Positions 47,101 through 59,114 are shown, counted from the first letter of the stretch. The stretch: DNA of 64,000 nucleotides from Sinotaia quadrata (GCA_028829895.1 CM054182.1:5561001-5625000), one strand, 5' to 3'. A program made the numbers and translations. Notes: a model not told the origin generated them from the sequence alone.

Positions 47101-48004
47101 TAACTTTAGCGACAATTTGTAAATAGCGAGCACAACTCACATCTTTTCTTCAAATCAGCATTTGCCTTTCGGGAGAGATTATTCACTGTTCTCTTCTTCG
47201 GATCCAGGAACTAAATCAACCGGAAATGCCGTGGTAGAGGTGTTTCTCTGAAAGAAAGTAGAGAACGAAGAGGGAAAGAAGTAGCATTTCACTTCCCACA
47301 CATTTTTCTGTGTGTGTGCGTGCGCGTGTGTGTGTGTGAGAGAGAGAGAGAAGAGGAAGAGAGAGATTGGAGATTCGTGACAAACTGAGTGGCACATTAA
47401 CGCATAGCAATTATTGACAATGATTTTTTCCCCCCTTTAACGTAACCAGTTAGCAGTTTAGATAATTTGACAAAGGCTGAGATAATAACGGAATGTGGTT
47501 TACCGCTCAACACAAACCGTGACTACAACAGACAACAAAGTCGTAAGGAACGTTGGAAGTGTTAACGGAAGTCATTTTCATTTCTTTTTTATTTCCTGCT
47601 TTCTTTGAAACTTTTCTCGTTATTTTTCTCATTTCTTTTATCCTTTGGTCTTCATCTTTTCCACTAGTTGAAAGGAGCTGCGCTTTCTATTACTACTCTG
47701 GATGACAGCTCTGTGCTAGTGCGTAAGCCAAAGCCATATAGCTGTGCGTCAAGGGAAGTCACTGCCATGAAGTTTAGTCTTTTATCTTTCCCTTTTTACC
47801 AAACGGAAACAGCGACACGATACGTCCTGTGTGCGTTTGTGAGCATACGAGTGAATATGCAGAATACTTGTGCATGGAAGAATATGTGTATGTTTGTGTG
47901 TGTTTGCATTTTTTCTGTGAAGTGCATGCATGCATGGGCGTGTGTGTGTGAGTAATTCTTTGTGGTTTGGTGTGTACGTGCACGTCTGCGTGCTTTCCTT
48001 ACTC
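47101..48004. other. Unique segment with a (GT)n/(GA)n microsatellite
   Basis: Microsatellite at about 47312-47372 and GT-rich tracts near 47890-47950. The 95-codon frame at 47668-47955 ends in GT-rich sequence and is not supported. Confidence 0.4.
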
Positions 48005-48011
48005 TACTTCC

Positions 48012-48290
48012 GGTTATCATCAATCTATTTACCTATAGACAAGGCATATTGTCTAGGTGATCATCAATCTATTTACCTATAGACAAGGCATATTGTCTAG
48101 GTGATCATCAATCTATTTACCTATAGACAAGGCATATTGTCTAGGTGATCATCAATCTATTTACCTATAGACAAGGCATATTGTCTAGGTGATCATCAAT
48201 CTATTTACCTATAGACAAGGCATATTGTCTAGGTGATCATCAATCTATTTACCTATAGACAAGGCATATTGTCTAGTTGATCATCAATCT
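48012..48290. repeat. 44-bp minisatellite with a hairpin in every unit
   Basis: TCATCAATCTATTTACCTAT and AGACAAGGCATATTGTCTAG, about six near-perfect copies. Each contains TAGACAA-GGCATA-TTGTCTA, able to form a 7-bp stem. Confidence 0.96.
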
Positions 48291-48534
48291 ATTTTATCTG
48301 TAAGCAAAGGTATTCAATGATTATTATCAGTCTACACATGTTGTACAGTTAATATGTTATCACTAAAATGATTATCATGCTGTACCTATCTACAGAAAAG
48401 ATATTCTATGACGACAGTCGATCGATATTTTGCTGAGAGTAAATGTATTTTCATTAAAATTTTTATCGTTCACATAGCAAAGCTATTCTAACATTAATAT
48501 TATCGATATATATATATATATGTAAAGGTATTCA

Positions 48535-48715
48535 AACTCGAATATCTATGTATTTGTCAGTGATGCTATTCTATGTGTCATAAATAATGATCATTATTTC
48601 CTAGACAATAAAAATATTTTACTTGTCAGTAAGGCTATTCTACGTGTCATGAATAATGATCATTATTTCCTAGACAATAAAAATATTTTACTTGTCAGTA
48701 AGGCTATTCTACTAT
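48535..48715. repeat. ~69-bp minisatellite, about 2.5 copies
   Basis: ATAATGATCATTATTTCCTA and ACTTGTCAGTAAGGCTATTC; AATGATCATT is palindromic. Confidence 0.92.
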
Positions 48716-49784
48716 AATGATTGTGATATTATCATCACCCAAAACTCTGTGGGTGGGTGGGTGGGTAGGGGGTTGTGGTGTGAACAATGAAGATATGATT
48801 TTCAGTTTTGTAATTTCTGATTTTTAGAATGTAACATTTTTTTGCACAAACTAAAAAAAAAATAATACAATGCAATCAATCTGATACCTTAAATGAAACA
48901 TGTTAATAAATATTTTAAAAATTATTTTGTGTGTGCGTGCATGAACGTGAGAAGGAAAAGAGGTGTCAAACAATCGTGAAGCAGAAGCTCCATAATGCAA
49001 TAAAAACAATGAACACCTATCAAAATTCGCAGTCTTATTTATTTTTATCTGAATTTACTTAAATGTTTTATAAGAACAAGGTACGTTGCTCTGTTATAGA
49101 CTGTAGTATGCAATATATTAGAGCCGAATATGATCTCTTAAGAAGGTCGTCATTTTTTTTAAAGCTTGAGTCTCTAAGTGCGTAGTTTTCTTTAGCAAGA
49201 AACGTGGAATGTGTTTTTGTTGGAAACATTTTCAAATAATCTCCCCTTTCACTTGGACTCGACGCCTTCTGGTTTGTTTTCTTGGAAAATTGTGTATGTA
49301 GAGGAGCAAGAAGGGTCTGTTTGCTTCTGACTCAGTTTAATTACTCACAAACTTCTAGTCCCTGATTCAGTCTACCCGTGTGGAGATGAGAGGGTGGGAC
49401 CGTGTGTAGTGGTCGGGGGAGGTGGGTGCAGGGGGTGTTCAAGGAGGATGTTCTTTGATCCATTATGCTTTGAAGGGTTGAAGCCAGATTTTAAACAAAG
49501 ACCACCCGCACTTTGTTACTGAGATCCTGGTGACCTGACTGAGCTTCCGGGACGGAGGGGTAATTGTCAGTTTAATACTTTAATTGGAGAACTAATTTTC
49601 ATTGTACTTGTGAATAGCGTTAATAATCAAACTTTCGTTCTGAATAAAAATTCTCTTTCCAGAAGTAAATATGAGCGGAGTGCATCGACATGTGGGGAAG
49701 ACTGAATGCCAAAGAAGGATGCTAGCATAGTGATGGCTCCATCTGCTGTCAGGTCTGCTTTACTGATATGAGGGAGAAAAAAAC
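48716..49784. other. Intergenic, no gene seen
   Basis: Contains a (GGGT)n run near 48750 and a moderately GC-rich 49250-49560 stretch. No coding or RNA feature is supportable. Confidence 0.35.
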
Positions 49785-49920
49785 TCTCCAGCGTTTGTTG
49801 TCATCCCTGTCAACAGTCTCCAAAGTCTGCTGTCATGCCTGTCAATTAATCTGAGTAAAGAAACAGTCTCCAGATTTGTTGTCATGCCTGTCACACTAAT
49901 CTGACTAAAGAAACTGATGT
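49785..49920. repeat. Degenerate ~40-60 bp repeat
   Basis: CTCCA...TGTTGTCATGCCTGTCA recurs three times, followed by ATCTGAGTAAAGAAAC/ATCTGACTAAAGAAAC. Confidence 0.8.
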
Positions 49921-50384
49921 TGTATGTGGGTTTGAGCAGGCTGAAATACAAATGTACTGGGCAGATTTTGCTCAGACATTTTCTATTGTATGCCTTAGTG
50001 CCCTAAAATCATGATAACCCTTAAAGGAACTCGGCAGTAGCACTAAAACCACGAAAATTTTCCATTAAATGTAAAGAAGCACATGTGTACAAGCTTTGCT
50101 TAATATACGGCTGTGACCTTCGTGAACAGCAGATGCTTCATGTTTCACCCAGATTGCATTCTGGGTATTAAATTTTAGGCTGTAGTAAATACTGTATTTT
50201 GGTGGACTGCATTAGTAAATATTGACTAAATAGTTAGCTCTTATTTTTGCAATGCCTACTGAGAGAGAACAAATCACATTTTCATTCTAAAATACTCATT
50301 CTCTCTCTTCTTTTATCCCTTTCTGTCTTTCTATAAGTCATGTTTTATCTTTCTCTCTCCCACCTTCACATTCTCTCTTTTTCC
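49921..50384. other. Unique spacer
   Basis: No gene or array recognised; turns pyrimidine-rich at the right. Confidence 0.35.
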
Positions 50385-50560
50385 TTATTATCAATCAATC
50401 ACTTCTTCCATTTCCTTTTTATCAATCAATCACTTCTTCCTTTTCCTTTTTTCATTCATTCATTTCTCTGGTCTCTGTGAACTTTTTCCTTATTATCAAT
50501 CAATCACTTCTTCCATTTCCTTTTTTCATTCATTCATTTCTCTGGTCTCTGTGAACTTTT
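50385..50560. repeat. Pyrimidine-rich interleaved duplications
   Basis: TATCAATCAATCACTTCTTC and CATTCATTTCTCTGGTCTCT each recur two or three times. Confidence 0.85.
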
Positions 50561-51044
50561 TCAATTTTCTTTTCTCTATCTTTTCATTCTTTTTTTTTTT
50601 TAACCATACTGATTTATTATGGTTCTTACTTGATGATAATAAAGTATATAAAATAATTTTACTTTAAGCAACATATTCTGAAAAAAGACAATTATGTGAG
50701 CTAAGCTGCAGGCAAAAGCCAATTTGTTTATAATTTAAACATACAGATATTAGTGAAATTAAAGGTATGCTTATAGTTTTCACAGGCGTACTTGAGTTTA
50801 ACGTGTTTCAGCAGCCTATTATGCGTTTTCTATAGATATATTTATATAAAAAAAATAGAATCCACCCCTAAATGCTCTGTAGTATTTGTTTTATTATTAA
50901 CTGTCATTATTGTCTTGCAGTTGTCATTGGGGGAATTTGAGAATTATTGTTTAGTGCTTGGGTACTGGAACCCTCTTTTTTAGCAAATGCTTGGAAGATG
51001 GGATACTAACATCAAAGGAACCCCTAGGTATCTAATAGTAGGAA
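50561..51044. other. AT-rich spacer
   Basis: Nothing recognised. Confidence 0.35.
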
Positions 51045-51215
51045 TAGGGAAATCGTGTTTGGTAATGGTGTAATGGAAACCCCTAGCTCCTGAATGCTAG
51101 GAAAATGGTGTTTGGTAATGGTGTAATGGAAACCCCTAGCTCCTGAATGCTAGGAAAATGGTGTTTGGTAATGGTGTAATGGAAACCCCTAGCTCCTGAA
51201 TGCTAGGAAAATCGT
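51045..51215. repeat. 53-bp minisatellite, three copies
   Basis: GGTGTTTGGTAATGGTGTAA and TGGAAACCCCTAGCTCCTGA. Confidence 0.95.
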
Positions 51216-51299
51216 TAGTACATGTATTTGTACTAACAATGTTTTCGTTTTCTCATATCTTGACTTTCTATTAATGTCTGACAGCATTCCCGTGAAGTG

Positions 51300-51695
51300 T
51301 GTTATTTCTTATCATGATGTCATTTATGATGTCTGAGTTAATGTTTTTATGTGGTGTGTCATTTCTTATCATGATGTCTGAGTTAATGTTTTTATGTGGT
51401 GTGTCATTTCTTATCATGATGTCTGAGTTAATGTTTTTATGTGGTGTGTCATTTCTTATCATGATGTCTGAGTTAATGTTTTTATGTGGTGTGTCATTTC
51501 TTATCATGATGTCTGAGTTAATGTTTTTATGTGGTGTGTCATTTCTTATCATGATGTCTGATCTAATGTTTTTATGTGGTGTGTCATTTCTTATCATGAT
51601 GTCTGATCTAATGTTTTTATGTGGTGTGTCATTTCTTATCATGATGTCTGAGTTAATGTTTTTATGTGGTGTGTCATTTCTTATCATGATGTCTG
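51300..51695. repeat. 45-bp minisatellite (15-codon unit), eight copies
   Basis: ATGTCTGAGTTAATGTTTTT and ATGTGGTGTGTCATTTCTTA. Frames on both strands stay open (138 and 227 codons), and the + frame mimics a hydrophobic repeat protein. No independent evidence of coding. Confidence 0.96.
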
Positions 51696-52154
51696 AGTGT
51701 GCTTATCTCGCGATGTATTTTATTTCTGATCACGATGTCCGACAGATTGCTCATTTGCTCATGATGTATGTAATTTCTTGCCATGGTATCTGGTTTCATG
51801 ATATATTTTTGACTAGCTTTCTTGTATATTTTGGGCACCTTGTACGTCATGGGTTTATTTTGTGTGTTAGCGTTCTCTTTACTATTATGACGTGTATCTT
51901 GGCTTTCTCACTTTATGTGTCTAGGTGTTCTCATGATTTCTATTGTTGCTTTCTCAGGATGTGGGTCTCGACTTGCCAATGAAATCTGCCATGACTTTCT
52001 CATGATGCAGGGCTTCCTCATTCTTTGTCAAGACGTTCTCATGATTTCCACTATTGACTTTCTCATGTGTGACATCTCCAATTATGCAATTTGTCTTGTG
52101 TGACATCTCCAATTATGTAATTTGTCTTTCTCGGGACTCTAATGAAATATGCCA
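51696..52154. repeat. Diverged TCATGAT-rich sequence after the 45-bp array
   Basis: TTCTCATGATTTCYATTGTT-like motifs recur irregularly, probably decayed tandem repeat. Confidence 0.6.
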
Positions 52155-52345
52155 TGGACACCTTTACCATGATGTAATCTTGGCTGTCTCATATCTGTCA
52201 GGGCTTTACCATGATGTAATCTTGGCTGTCTCATACCTGCCAGGGCTTTACCATGATGTAATCTTGGCTGTCTCATACCTGTCAGGGCTCTACCATGATG
52301 TAATCTCGGCTGTCTCATATCTGTCAGGGCTTTACCATGATGTGA
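52155..52345. repeat. 42-bp minisatellite, four to five copies
   Basis: GCTTTACCATGATGTAATCT and TGGCTGTCTCATACCTGTCA. Confidence 0.95.
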
Positions 52346-53524
52346 ATGTTCGCTATCACATTTTGTGTCGTGGTTTTCTTTTGGAGTTTGTTATGGATTG
52401 CTCTTGTCTCTGTCCACTTTCGCAGCATTGTAAGAGCTTATAGGCAGTTGACATACGATTGACATACGATTGACATACCATATCGATTTTATTTGGCAAA
52501 AGAGTGTCCACGCGTAACTGACGTGCCATGTCGCATTTGATTGGAAACAGGAGTGTTCTCATACAGTGACGTACCATATAAAAATAGAGATTTCAAAGGG
52601 TGCGTGATGGCTCGTGTGTATGAATACAAGTCACAGTAAGCAACAAATGCTTTCTGCTTCAGTTCTAAACCAAACACCGTTCTCGATTACTTTCAATCCT
52701 AAGGGCGCGATCAACTTATCCAGAAATGATAGGAGGAAAACTTAACGGTATTAACGGAAAGGAAAGCAAATGCAGTGAAACTAAGGAAGAGAACTGGGTG
52801 CGGTATTAACAGAAGAGTAAACTGAAGGAAAGCGTAAGCCAAATGTGCCATTATACACAGTTTTCCGTCCTTCAACTGGCAGCAAGCTTATCTGCCCTTT
52901 AGAAATCAAGACTTAAACTGGAAAGTGGTTGCGGAATGGTCGTTAAACAAAGTTTTCTTGTAAAGCCATCGTGCACACGGCAAGCCTTGTTAAAGTAGGT
53001 GAATAGCGGTGATAATGTAGACGTAGATTGTGTGTCACGGCGCTCTTCAAAAATCATTTTAGTGACAGGAAACATTCAATTCCATCACCCGCCTTGTACC
53101 TGCTCCCAACAGTCGACCGTAGCGGGGAGTAAGGACGAGACAGTTGCACCGGGTGACTCCGGGACTGCCGCTCACTTTGTGTGAAATGACATTGCAAGAT
53201 TGATGGGTAAAATCTCTCTCTTTCACCACCTAATAGACAGGCGATTGAGGGCGCCCGATCCTTTTAATACGCTTTACTTGCAGATACAAAACCGACTGGG
53301 CGGCACTCCAGGGACACAAGCGCTTGAAGACACAATGGCGAAACGACCCCTGGGTCTCGAGAGAAGCCATGTTTACACTTCGACAAGCGAATGAATGAAA
53401 ATGTTGCCATCGAAAAAAATTCAAACATGCTATCTCAGTACAAGGACGTTTACTTAACTTTCACACTTACTCAAAACAAAGAAACAATCAAAAATAAAAA
53501 AGCAAAACGAGATTACACACTTGC
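52346..53524. other. Mixed segment with a GC-richer part, not called
   Basis: The 52990-53400 part is GC-richer. A minus-strand stretch ending at a GCAG|GTACAAG donor-like site at 53100 reads SGSPGVTRCNCLVLTPRYGR, weak exon-like evidence. An AATGGCGAAACG motif lies near 53334. Confidence 0.25.
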
Positions 53525-53715
53525 TGTACAAGGTGAACAGAGTGGTGGATTAATATACTGAATATAATTTATACGCCCCTCCTAAAAAAAAAAATGTAAT
53601 AACCATTTAAATGTGTAGTTTAGTACAAGGTAAACAGAGTGGTGGATTAATATACTGAATATAATTTATACGCCCCTCCCCTCAAAAAAAAAAAATGTAA
53701 TAACCATTCAAATGT
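53525..53715. repeat. ~100-bp tandem duplication
   Basis: CAGAGTGGTGGATTAATATA and ATAATTTATACGCCCCTCC followed by an A-run and TGTAATAACCATT occur twice. Confidence 0.93.
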
Positions 53716-54297
53716 TAGAATATCTTAATTCATTGTCTGTGCTGTAGTTTGATTTTGACATTGAAATAATATATCACACAAAATATGTAAATTTCGATAT
53801 TTCAGAAGTGTACAATACGTATTGTGTAACTTAAGTCTGGACACAGTGAATTAATGGCAGTGGAACAATGTACAACGAAGTTGTCAATTTCTTTATATAT
53901 GTATAGTCAGAAAATAATTATATTCCTTCAGTCTGAGAATCCATCTCCCAAAAACTTCTAAAACGTACTCAATATATTCGCGCTACCAGACAAGGACGGA
54001 CACATTTCAACACTATATTATATTCACACCATAACTGTGAATGACACCTTAGCGATGCCAGAATTCAAAACTAAACTTCACACTCTCATGGGTTTTTTCC
54101 CTGAGTGCCCGTAACTAACCTCCTTGTCCTGGTGCAAATCGCTTTATCCCTGTCCGTCAGTAAAACTCGCCACTCTGCGAGGTACAAAAGCGAAACAACG
54201 GCAATTGCCGGTATGGACGGTTCGTGCTGCTTTACGCTATTGCTTCTCGTGCTTAGATCATTTCAAAAGACACCCCTCCACCCGGGCACTCTGTCAC
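53716..54297. other. Unique segment, no gene called
   Basis: AT-rich to about 54050. A + frame near 54213 reads MDGSCCFTLLLLVLRSF, faintly signal-peptide-like but without a following donor. It lies just beside the minus-strand exon candidate. Confidence 0.25.
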
Positions 54298-54470
54298 CTG
54301 TAACGCCCGCCCAGAGCAAGTTATTGCATTGATCAGGGCGGTAAAGTCGTACGTGAAGGTGTTCCCAGTAACTTTCAACGAGTGATTGACTTCACAACAG
54401 AAGTTATCTGCCCATAACTGAGAAGTAAGGTTGATGAAACGCAAGGACTCGGTGACCTGTGCGAACTCTG
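54298..54470 (-). CDS. Exon-like segment, unidentified protein (candidate exon D)
   Basis: On the minus strand a T-rich tract ending TTTTTTTTAAGTCAG precedes a 173-bp open segment that ends at a strong donor, TTACAG|GTGACAG. It encodes 57 full codons after two leading bases (phase 1 in, phase 0 out): EFAQVTESLRFINLTSQLWA, then DNFCCEVNHSLKVTGNTFTY and a last segment with one cysteine. GC is well above the flanks. Three cysteines and N-glycosylation-like NLT and NHS suggest an extracellular protein. Function not recognised. Confidence 0.45.
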
Positions 54471-54690
54471 CTGACTTAAAAAAAAAATGGATCGGGGTTG
54501 ATCGGGTGTATAGACGAGGGGGGAAATAATGCTCAGTAAAACGTTAAGTTTTTCCTCGGTACATTTACTGTGACATTGCCGAATTATCTTTTATTTTCAT
54601 TTTTTTTCCTCTTTAATTGATTGAAATTTTCTCATATCAGTTGACTAATTCCTGTAGAAGAAAAGTTCAAACTAACAATTGAGATATAAT
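54471..54690. other. Putative intron sequence
   Basis: T-rich AT-rich sequence between two minus-strand open segments. Confidence 0.3.
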
Positions 54691-54699
54691 TTAAGAAGC

Positions 54700-54897
54700 A
54701 CATTTCAAACACCCGTTTTCTTCATAAATTAACGACATTTTTGTTTCAGAAGACATCAGATTAAAAAAGTGAAAGTGACATGTTCCAGTTGAAGGGGTTA
54801 AAACACATTCCAGACAATCGAGCTGTTCGCCAGTTCTCGAGTGGCTGGAGCAAAGCCACCGGAGATCCCGCTCGTTAAAGTTCAATGCTTTCTACCA
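54700..54897 (-). CDS. Exon-like open segment, unidentified (candidate exon C, weak)
   Basis: Minus-strand open frame reading ALNFNERDLRWLCSSHSRTG and on through several cysteines (DCLEC, TGTCHF). GC is raised in its first 120 bp, then falls. The upstream AG has a poor pyrimidine tract and no clear donor was found, so the boundaries are uncertain. It lies in the same orientation as candidates D and B. Confidence 0.22.
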
Positions 54898-55379
54898 AGC
54901 CGAGACCTTAATATAGTTCCAAATGTGACCCATTCCTAACGGCAATTGGATTTCCTTTGAAACATGGAACCAGACTACCACTTAGCGCTATTGTCTAACT
55001 AAAACTACTATAGTTACTACTTCTGCTGCTTCTAATTTTAATGGTAACGTTTTAATAGTAACGTTTTAATGGAGCAATGGGTTTATTAAATGTCTTAAGC
55101 ACTTTACAATATCAGCACGTGATTTAAAAGTTCGCATTACAAAAAGCATAGGACGTTAAAAATGTCTTACGATTCAAATTATGTACACATACAAATAAAA
55201 TAACAGCATAAATAAAATGGCAGTAGGTAGATATACAGTATTAATGGCGATAGGATACATATTAATGGCTTGAATAAAATAATATAGATAAAATCAGATA
55301 AGAAGGACAAATTAAAGGTACGCATACAGTAAAATGGCATTATGATACATATTAATGGGTTTAGTAATAAAGGTAAAAG
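54898..55379. other. AT-rich spacer or intron
   Basis: No gene; AATGG-containing motifs begin to repeat near the right edge. Confidence 0.3.
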
Positions 55380-55625
55380 GAAGAATTAATGGAGGACATA
55401 AAGTGTCAATGGCAATGGGTGTGTGTGTGTATTAATGGGCTTAATTACGTAATAATATAGACAAAAAGGAAGAATTAAGTATTCGGGGCAGCATGATTCA
55501 TAATAGTGAGTTTGAAAAAATAAAATGGGCTTAATAGCATAATAATATAGACAAAAAGGAAGAATTAAGTATTCAGGGCAGCATGATTCATAATAGTAAG
55601 TTTGAAAAAATAAAATAACATAGTC
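55380..55625. repeat. ~97-bp tandem duplication with degenerate flanks
   Basis: AAAAAGGAAGAATTAAGTAT and GGCAGCATGATTCATAATAG occur twice; related sequence extends back to about 55240. Confidence 0.9.
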
Positions 55626-55779
55626 AAAAGGACGAAGGCAGACATACGATATATGTTTTTTTTAATAGACAAAAATAACAAATTTCAGTGTAATTTTTAC
55701 TGATGTAAGGGATGTCTTGAGATGACCACTGAATAGTTCACTTCAAGGAGGTGGACCCTGGTGTTTAAATGAACCTTGA

Positions 55780-55950
55780 CCATAGCACTGAGTTTATTCT
55801 TGCTCTCAGGAAATGGTTATTTACACTGAGGTTATTCTTGCTCTCAAAAATGGTTATTTACACTGAGGTTATTCTTGCTCTCAAAAATGGTTATTTACAC
55901 TGAGGTTATTCTTGTTCTAAAAAATGGTTATTTACAATTAGGTTATTCTT
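55780..55950. repeat. 37-bp minisatellite, about four copies
   Basis: AAAATGGTTATTTACACTGA and GGTTATTCTTGCTCTC. Confidence 0.94.
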
Positions 55951-56334
55951 GAATGGACAAACGCGTGATGCTTCAGGAATTACTTTAAGTATTTGGGAAT
56001 CTTGAAACTGGATTTATTGGCTGCCCAGGAAGATGACAGTTACACACACAATGGTCAGTAACAATGAACACGGAGGGGAGTGTGTGGCAGTAGCTGTGAA
56101 GAGTGTTTGAGTAGTGCCAACTCGTAACAACTTCGGATATGCTGCTCGGTAAGTCTTGAAGTGAAGTGAGCGAGAATTGTCCTAAACGACACCCACTTCT
56201 CCCATTCCCCTAGAGACTAATTAATTCTGGCAAAGTTAAAACTTCTTTGTGAGAAACAAACATCAGTTTAGATTTATCATCATTCATATGTTGCATGAAT
56301 TCAGAATAAAATGTCATTATGATCTAAAGTGACT
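55951..56334. other. Unique spacer
   Basis: No gene or array recognised. Confidence 0.35.
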
Positions 56335-56480
56335 TGAATTATTTCCACTTCCTTGACCACTTCTATGAGTAATCACTTCCTTAACTACTTCTATGAGTAA
56401 TCACTTCCTTGACCACTTATATGAGTAATCACTTCCTTGACCACTTATATGAGTAATCACTTCCTTGACTACTTCCAGTA
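56335..56480. repeat. 28-bp minisatellite, about five copies
   Basis: ACTTCCTTGACCACTTATAT plus GAGTAATC. Confidence 0.95.
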
Positions 56481-56621
56481 TTAGAGAGTTTCCCAGTTTT
56501 GGAAACAAGAGGTGGTCACTCGGTCGCACAAAGCGTCTATGGAAACGAAGAGAGAAAAAAAAGGGGGGGGGAGGAAACCACAGATCCGGACACGTAATGG
56601 ACGACTAAAGGAACAATAATC

Positions 56622-56992
56622 CTATTTCTCTGAGGTCCCGTGCAGCACAGATCCTTGGTGCATTAACAGGGCCAAACGTTCAAAGACAAAGTAGGCACAG
56701 CGACTAGTCTCCCTTAAGCCAAGAGTTGCCTCGCCGCGTAAGCTGATAAGCACCAGTCGGCCACGCCCATTCTCAGCGTCAAACCGGAGATTACAGGGCA
56801 GATAATCCCAACTATCGTCAGTTCGTGTCGCCTCAAAAATAAGAGTTAGAACTGTCAGAGTCATGCTAATCCAACCGTTCTGATTCAATGGAAATCCTAT
56901 CAGTTTCCAGGTGGTAAAGCTGGCAGTCAAAAGACCCGACGTTTGCATAATGGTAACCTCAATGTCCGGTTTTGGACCGAGGTCATCCCCTC
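56622..56992 (-). CDS. Exon-like segment, unidentified protein (candidate exon B)
   Basis: On the minus strand a strong acceptor, CTCTGTCCCTTTCCAG, leads into an open segment of about 370 bp that runs to a TAG at 56622-56624. GC is about half, far above the flanks. The protein includes FTTWKLIGFPLNQNGWISMT, then LTVLTLIFEATRTDDSWDYL, and has two cysteines. A second acceptor, GTTGTTTAG, lies about 30 bp upstream. No donor before the stop is convincing, so it could be a terminal exon. The FP..W..TLIFEA..TD pattern faintly recalls the N-terminal region of Delta/Jagged-type Notch ligands, but that is not enough to name it. Confidence 0.42.
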
Positions 56993-57039
56993 CTGGAAAG
57001 GGACAGAGTGCCTCGTTAATCTGGCTAAACAACAACAGT

Positions 57040-58114
57040 TATCGTAAGGTTCTTAGACATAGCGAAAAGAGACATAGTGGCAGTCTCTACAAATATCGTC
57101 AAGGGCTTATATTGATTCTATTGATTTTAAAAAATTCTCAGTTATACTTTAGAAAACTTCAGCTCATGTTGAGAGTTGGTTTGTTTTCTCGTATTTTATG
57201 AAAATTGTACTAAGGTGCCTAATGACCTCTACATTCTTTCTTCTTTTTTCTTTTTTTTTCCCTCTCTTAACGAGACAGTGTTCTACGCATTCTTTGTGTA
57301 TCTTAATCAAATGAGTGTGTGTGTGAGTGTGTGTTTGTGTGTTTTAGTCTAATGAGTGTGTGTGTGTGTGTGTGCGTGCGTGCGTGCGCGTATGTCTATG
57401 TATTCATTTAATCATATACATTAGAATTTGTGGAATTACTGCTTATGAAAGGTTCCTTTAAATAGACTATCACTCCCCTTTACTGCTACAAGAATTAAGA
57501 TTAGTATCTAACCGAATTCTAATCAAGAGGGTCATAAGTCACTTTCCAAAGCTTTTGATCATTTCAGTCACAGTTCGCTGCAGATGAATGCATGTAAGAA
57601 ATGTGATTAGTTTTATCCCATTTATCTTCTATGAAAGTTATTAACCAAAGAAATAATACTTTTGAATTAAGGATTTTTTTTTTTATCAGATATAATTCCA
57701 AAATAAATTGGTGGAATAAGAAGTAAGTAAAACAATGAAAGGATTCGTGTGTAACATACTTGTATTAATTGTTTAGTTGTTGTTTTTTTTTAATATGAAA
57801 TTTTTTCCTATAATTTATTTTTTGCTGTTATTTTCGGATTTTTCATGTCAAACTGTGCGACCTACAATACATACATTTAAACAATGTATAAACACGCCAG
57901 CGTTATGGCTACATGCTAAAGTTCTCTCCCCTGAACTAAATAATTTCGACGTCTGCACCGTCGTGTCGGTTAACAATATTTACTGCACCAGAGTTATCTT
58001 CACTCTTCACATGCTGTTTTGTTTATGAGTATGATATTCTTCAGAAATCATCTTGTCTATACTGCCATAGTGTGCGTGATCTCTTCAATTGCACTCGATT
58101 TTTCTGATTTTACA
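57040..58114. other. Intron-like AT-rich sequence with a GT microsatellite
   Basis: (GT)n tracts at about 57312-57392; otherwise unique AT-rich sequence. A small 83-codon + frame at 57777-58028 is not supported. Confidence 0.4.
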
Positions 58115-58510
58115 AGAGTCTTAATTTAATGAGTAGGTAAATAAGTCTTTGATTTAATGAGTAGGTAAATAAGAGTTTGATTTAATGAGTAGGTAAATAA
58201 GAGTTTGATTTAATGAGTAGGTAAATAAGAGTTTGATTTAATGAGTAGGTAAATAAGAGTCTTAATTTAATGAGTAGGTAAATAAGAGTTTGATTTAATG
58301 AGTTGGTAAATAAGAGTTTGATTTAATGAGTAGGTGAATAAGAGTTTGATTTAATGAGTAGGTAACTAAGAGTCTTTGATTTAATGAGTAGGTAAATAAG
58401 AGTCTTTGATTTAATGAGTAGGTAAATAAGAGTCTTTGATTTAATGAGTAGGTAAATATAAGTCTTTGATTTAATGAGTAGGTAAATAAGAGTCGTTGAT
58501 TTAATGAGTA
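58115..58510. repeat. 28-30 bp minisatellite, about 13 copies
   Basis: TTTGATTTAATGAGTAGGTA plus AATAAGAG, with a 30-bp TC-containing variant toward the right. Confidence 0.96.
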
Positions 58511-58624
58511 CTTATGCTAAAGCCGTTAATTAATCAGCAGGAAGATAAAGTCGTTGATATCATGACTAAATAGATCAACATCGAATGAATAGGTAAATAA
58601 AAGCTTGAGTTTATCAGTGGGTGC

Positions 58625-58915
58625 ATGAACGTCATGGATTTAATAAGTAGGGAGATAGAAGTCATGGATTTAATAAGTAGGGAGATAGAAGTCATGGATT
58701 TAATAAGTAGGGAGATAGAAGTCATGGATTTAATAAGTAGGGAGATAGAAGTCATGGATTTAATAAGTAGGGAGATAGAAGTCATGGATTTAATAAGTAG
58801 GGAGATAGAAGTCATGGATTTAATAAGTAGGGAGATAGAAGTCATGGATTTAATAAGTAGGGAGAGTAAAGTCGTGGATTTAATCAGTAAGAGATAGAAG
58901 TCATGGATTTAATCA
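58625..58915. repeat. 30-bp minisatellite (10-codon unit), nine to ten copies
   Basis: GTCATGGATTTAATAAGTAG plus GGAGATAGAA, nearly perfect. Related to the neighbouring 28-bp array (TTTAATGAGTAGG), suggesting a shared origin. Encoded MDLISREIEV and MTSISLLIKS repeats are artefacts. Confidence 0.97.
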
Positions 58916-59060
58916 GCAGGCAATTATGTTGATTACAACCACTAAGTAGATAAAGTCAATGAATTAGCCAGTAGGTAGTCAAAATTTGTAAGTTTAATCA
59001 GAAGTTAGATAAAAGTCGTGGATATATATCATTAGGTAGACAAAAGACCTACTTTTAATC
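58916..59060. repeat. Diverged end of the 30-bp array
   Basis: TCGTGGATATATATCATTAG and similar units continue with decay. Confidence 0.7.
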
Positions 59061-59114
59061 AGCCGTGTCCACATGAAAACTCTGACAGTTGACATATGTC
59101 GTGTAACGGTTTAC

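Noticed and set aside
46787..47140. 117-codon minus-strand Tyr/Ser/His repeat frame
   Set aside because: Explained by the 36-bp array.
51299..51982. 227-codon + frame with a hydrophobic MMSELMFLCGVSFLI repeat
   Set aside because: It coincides with a 45-bp array whose unit is divisible by three; the opposite strand is open too. No start context, splice structure or domain.
56911..57201. 96-codon + frame
   Set aside because: It overlaps minus-strand candidate exon B in its GC-rich part and then runs into AT-rich sequence; the minus-strand reading has the better splice signal.
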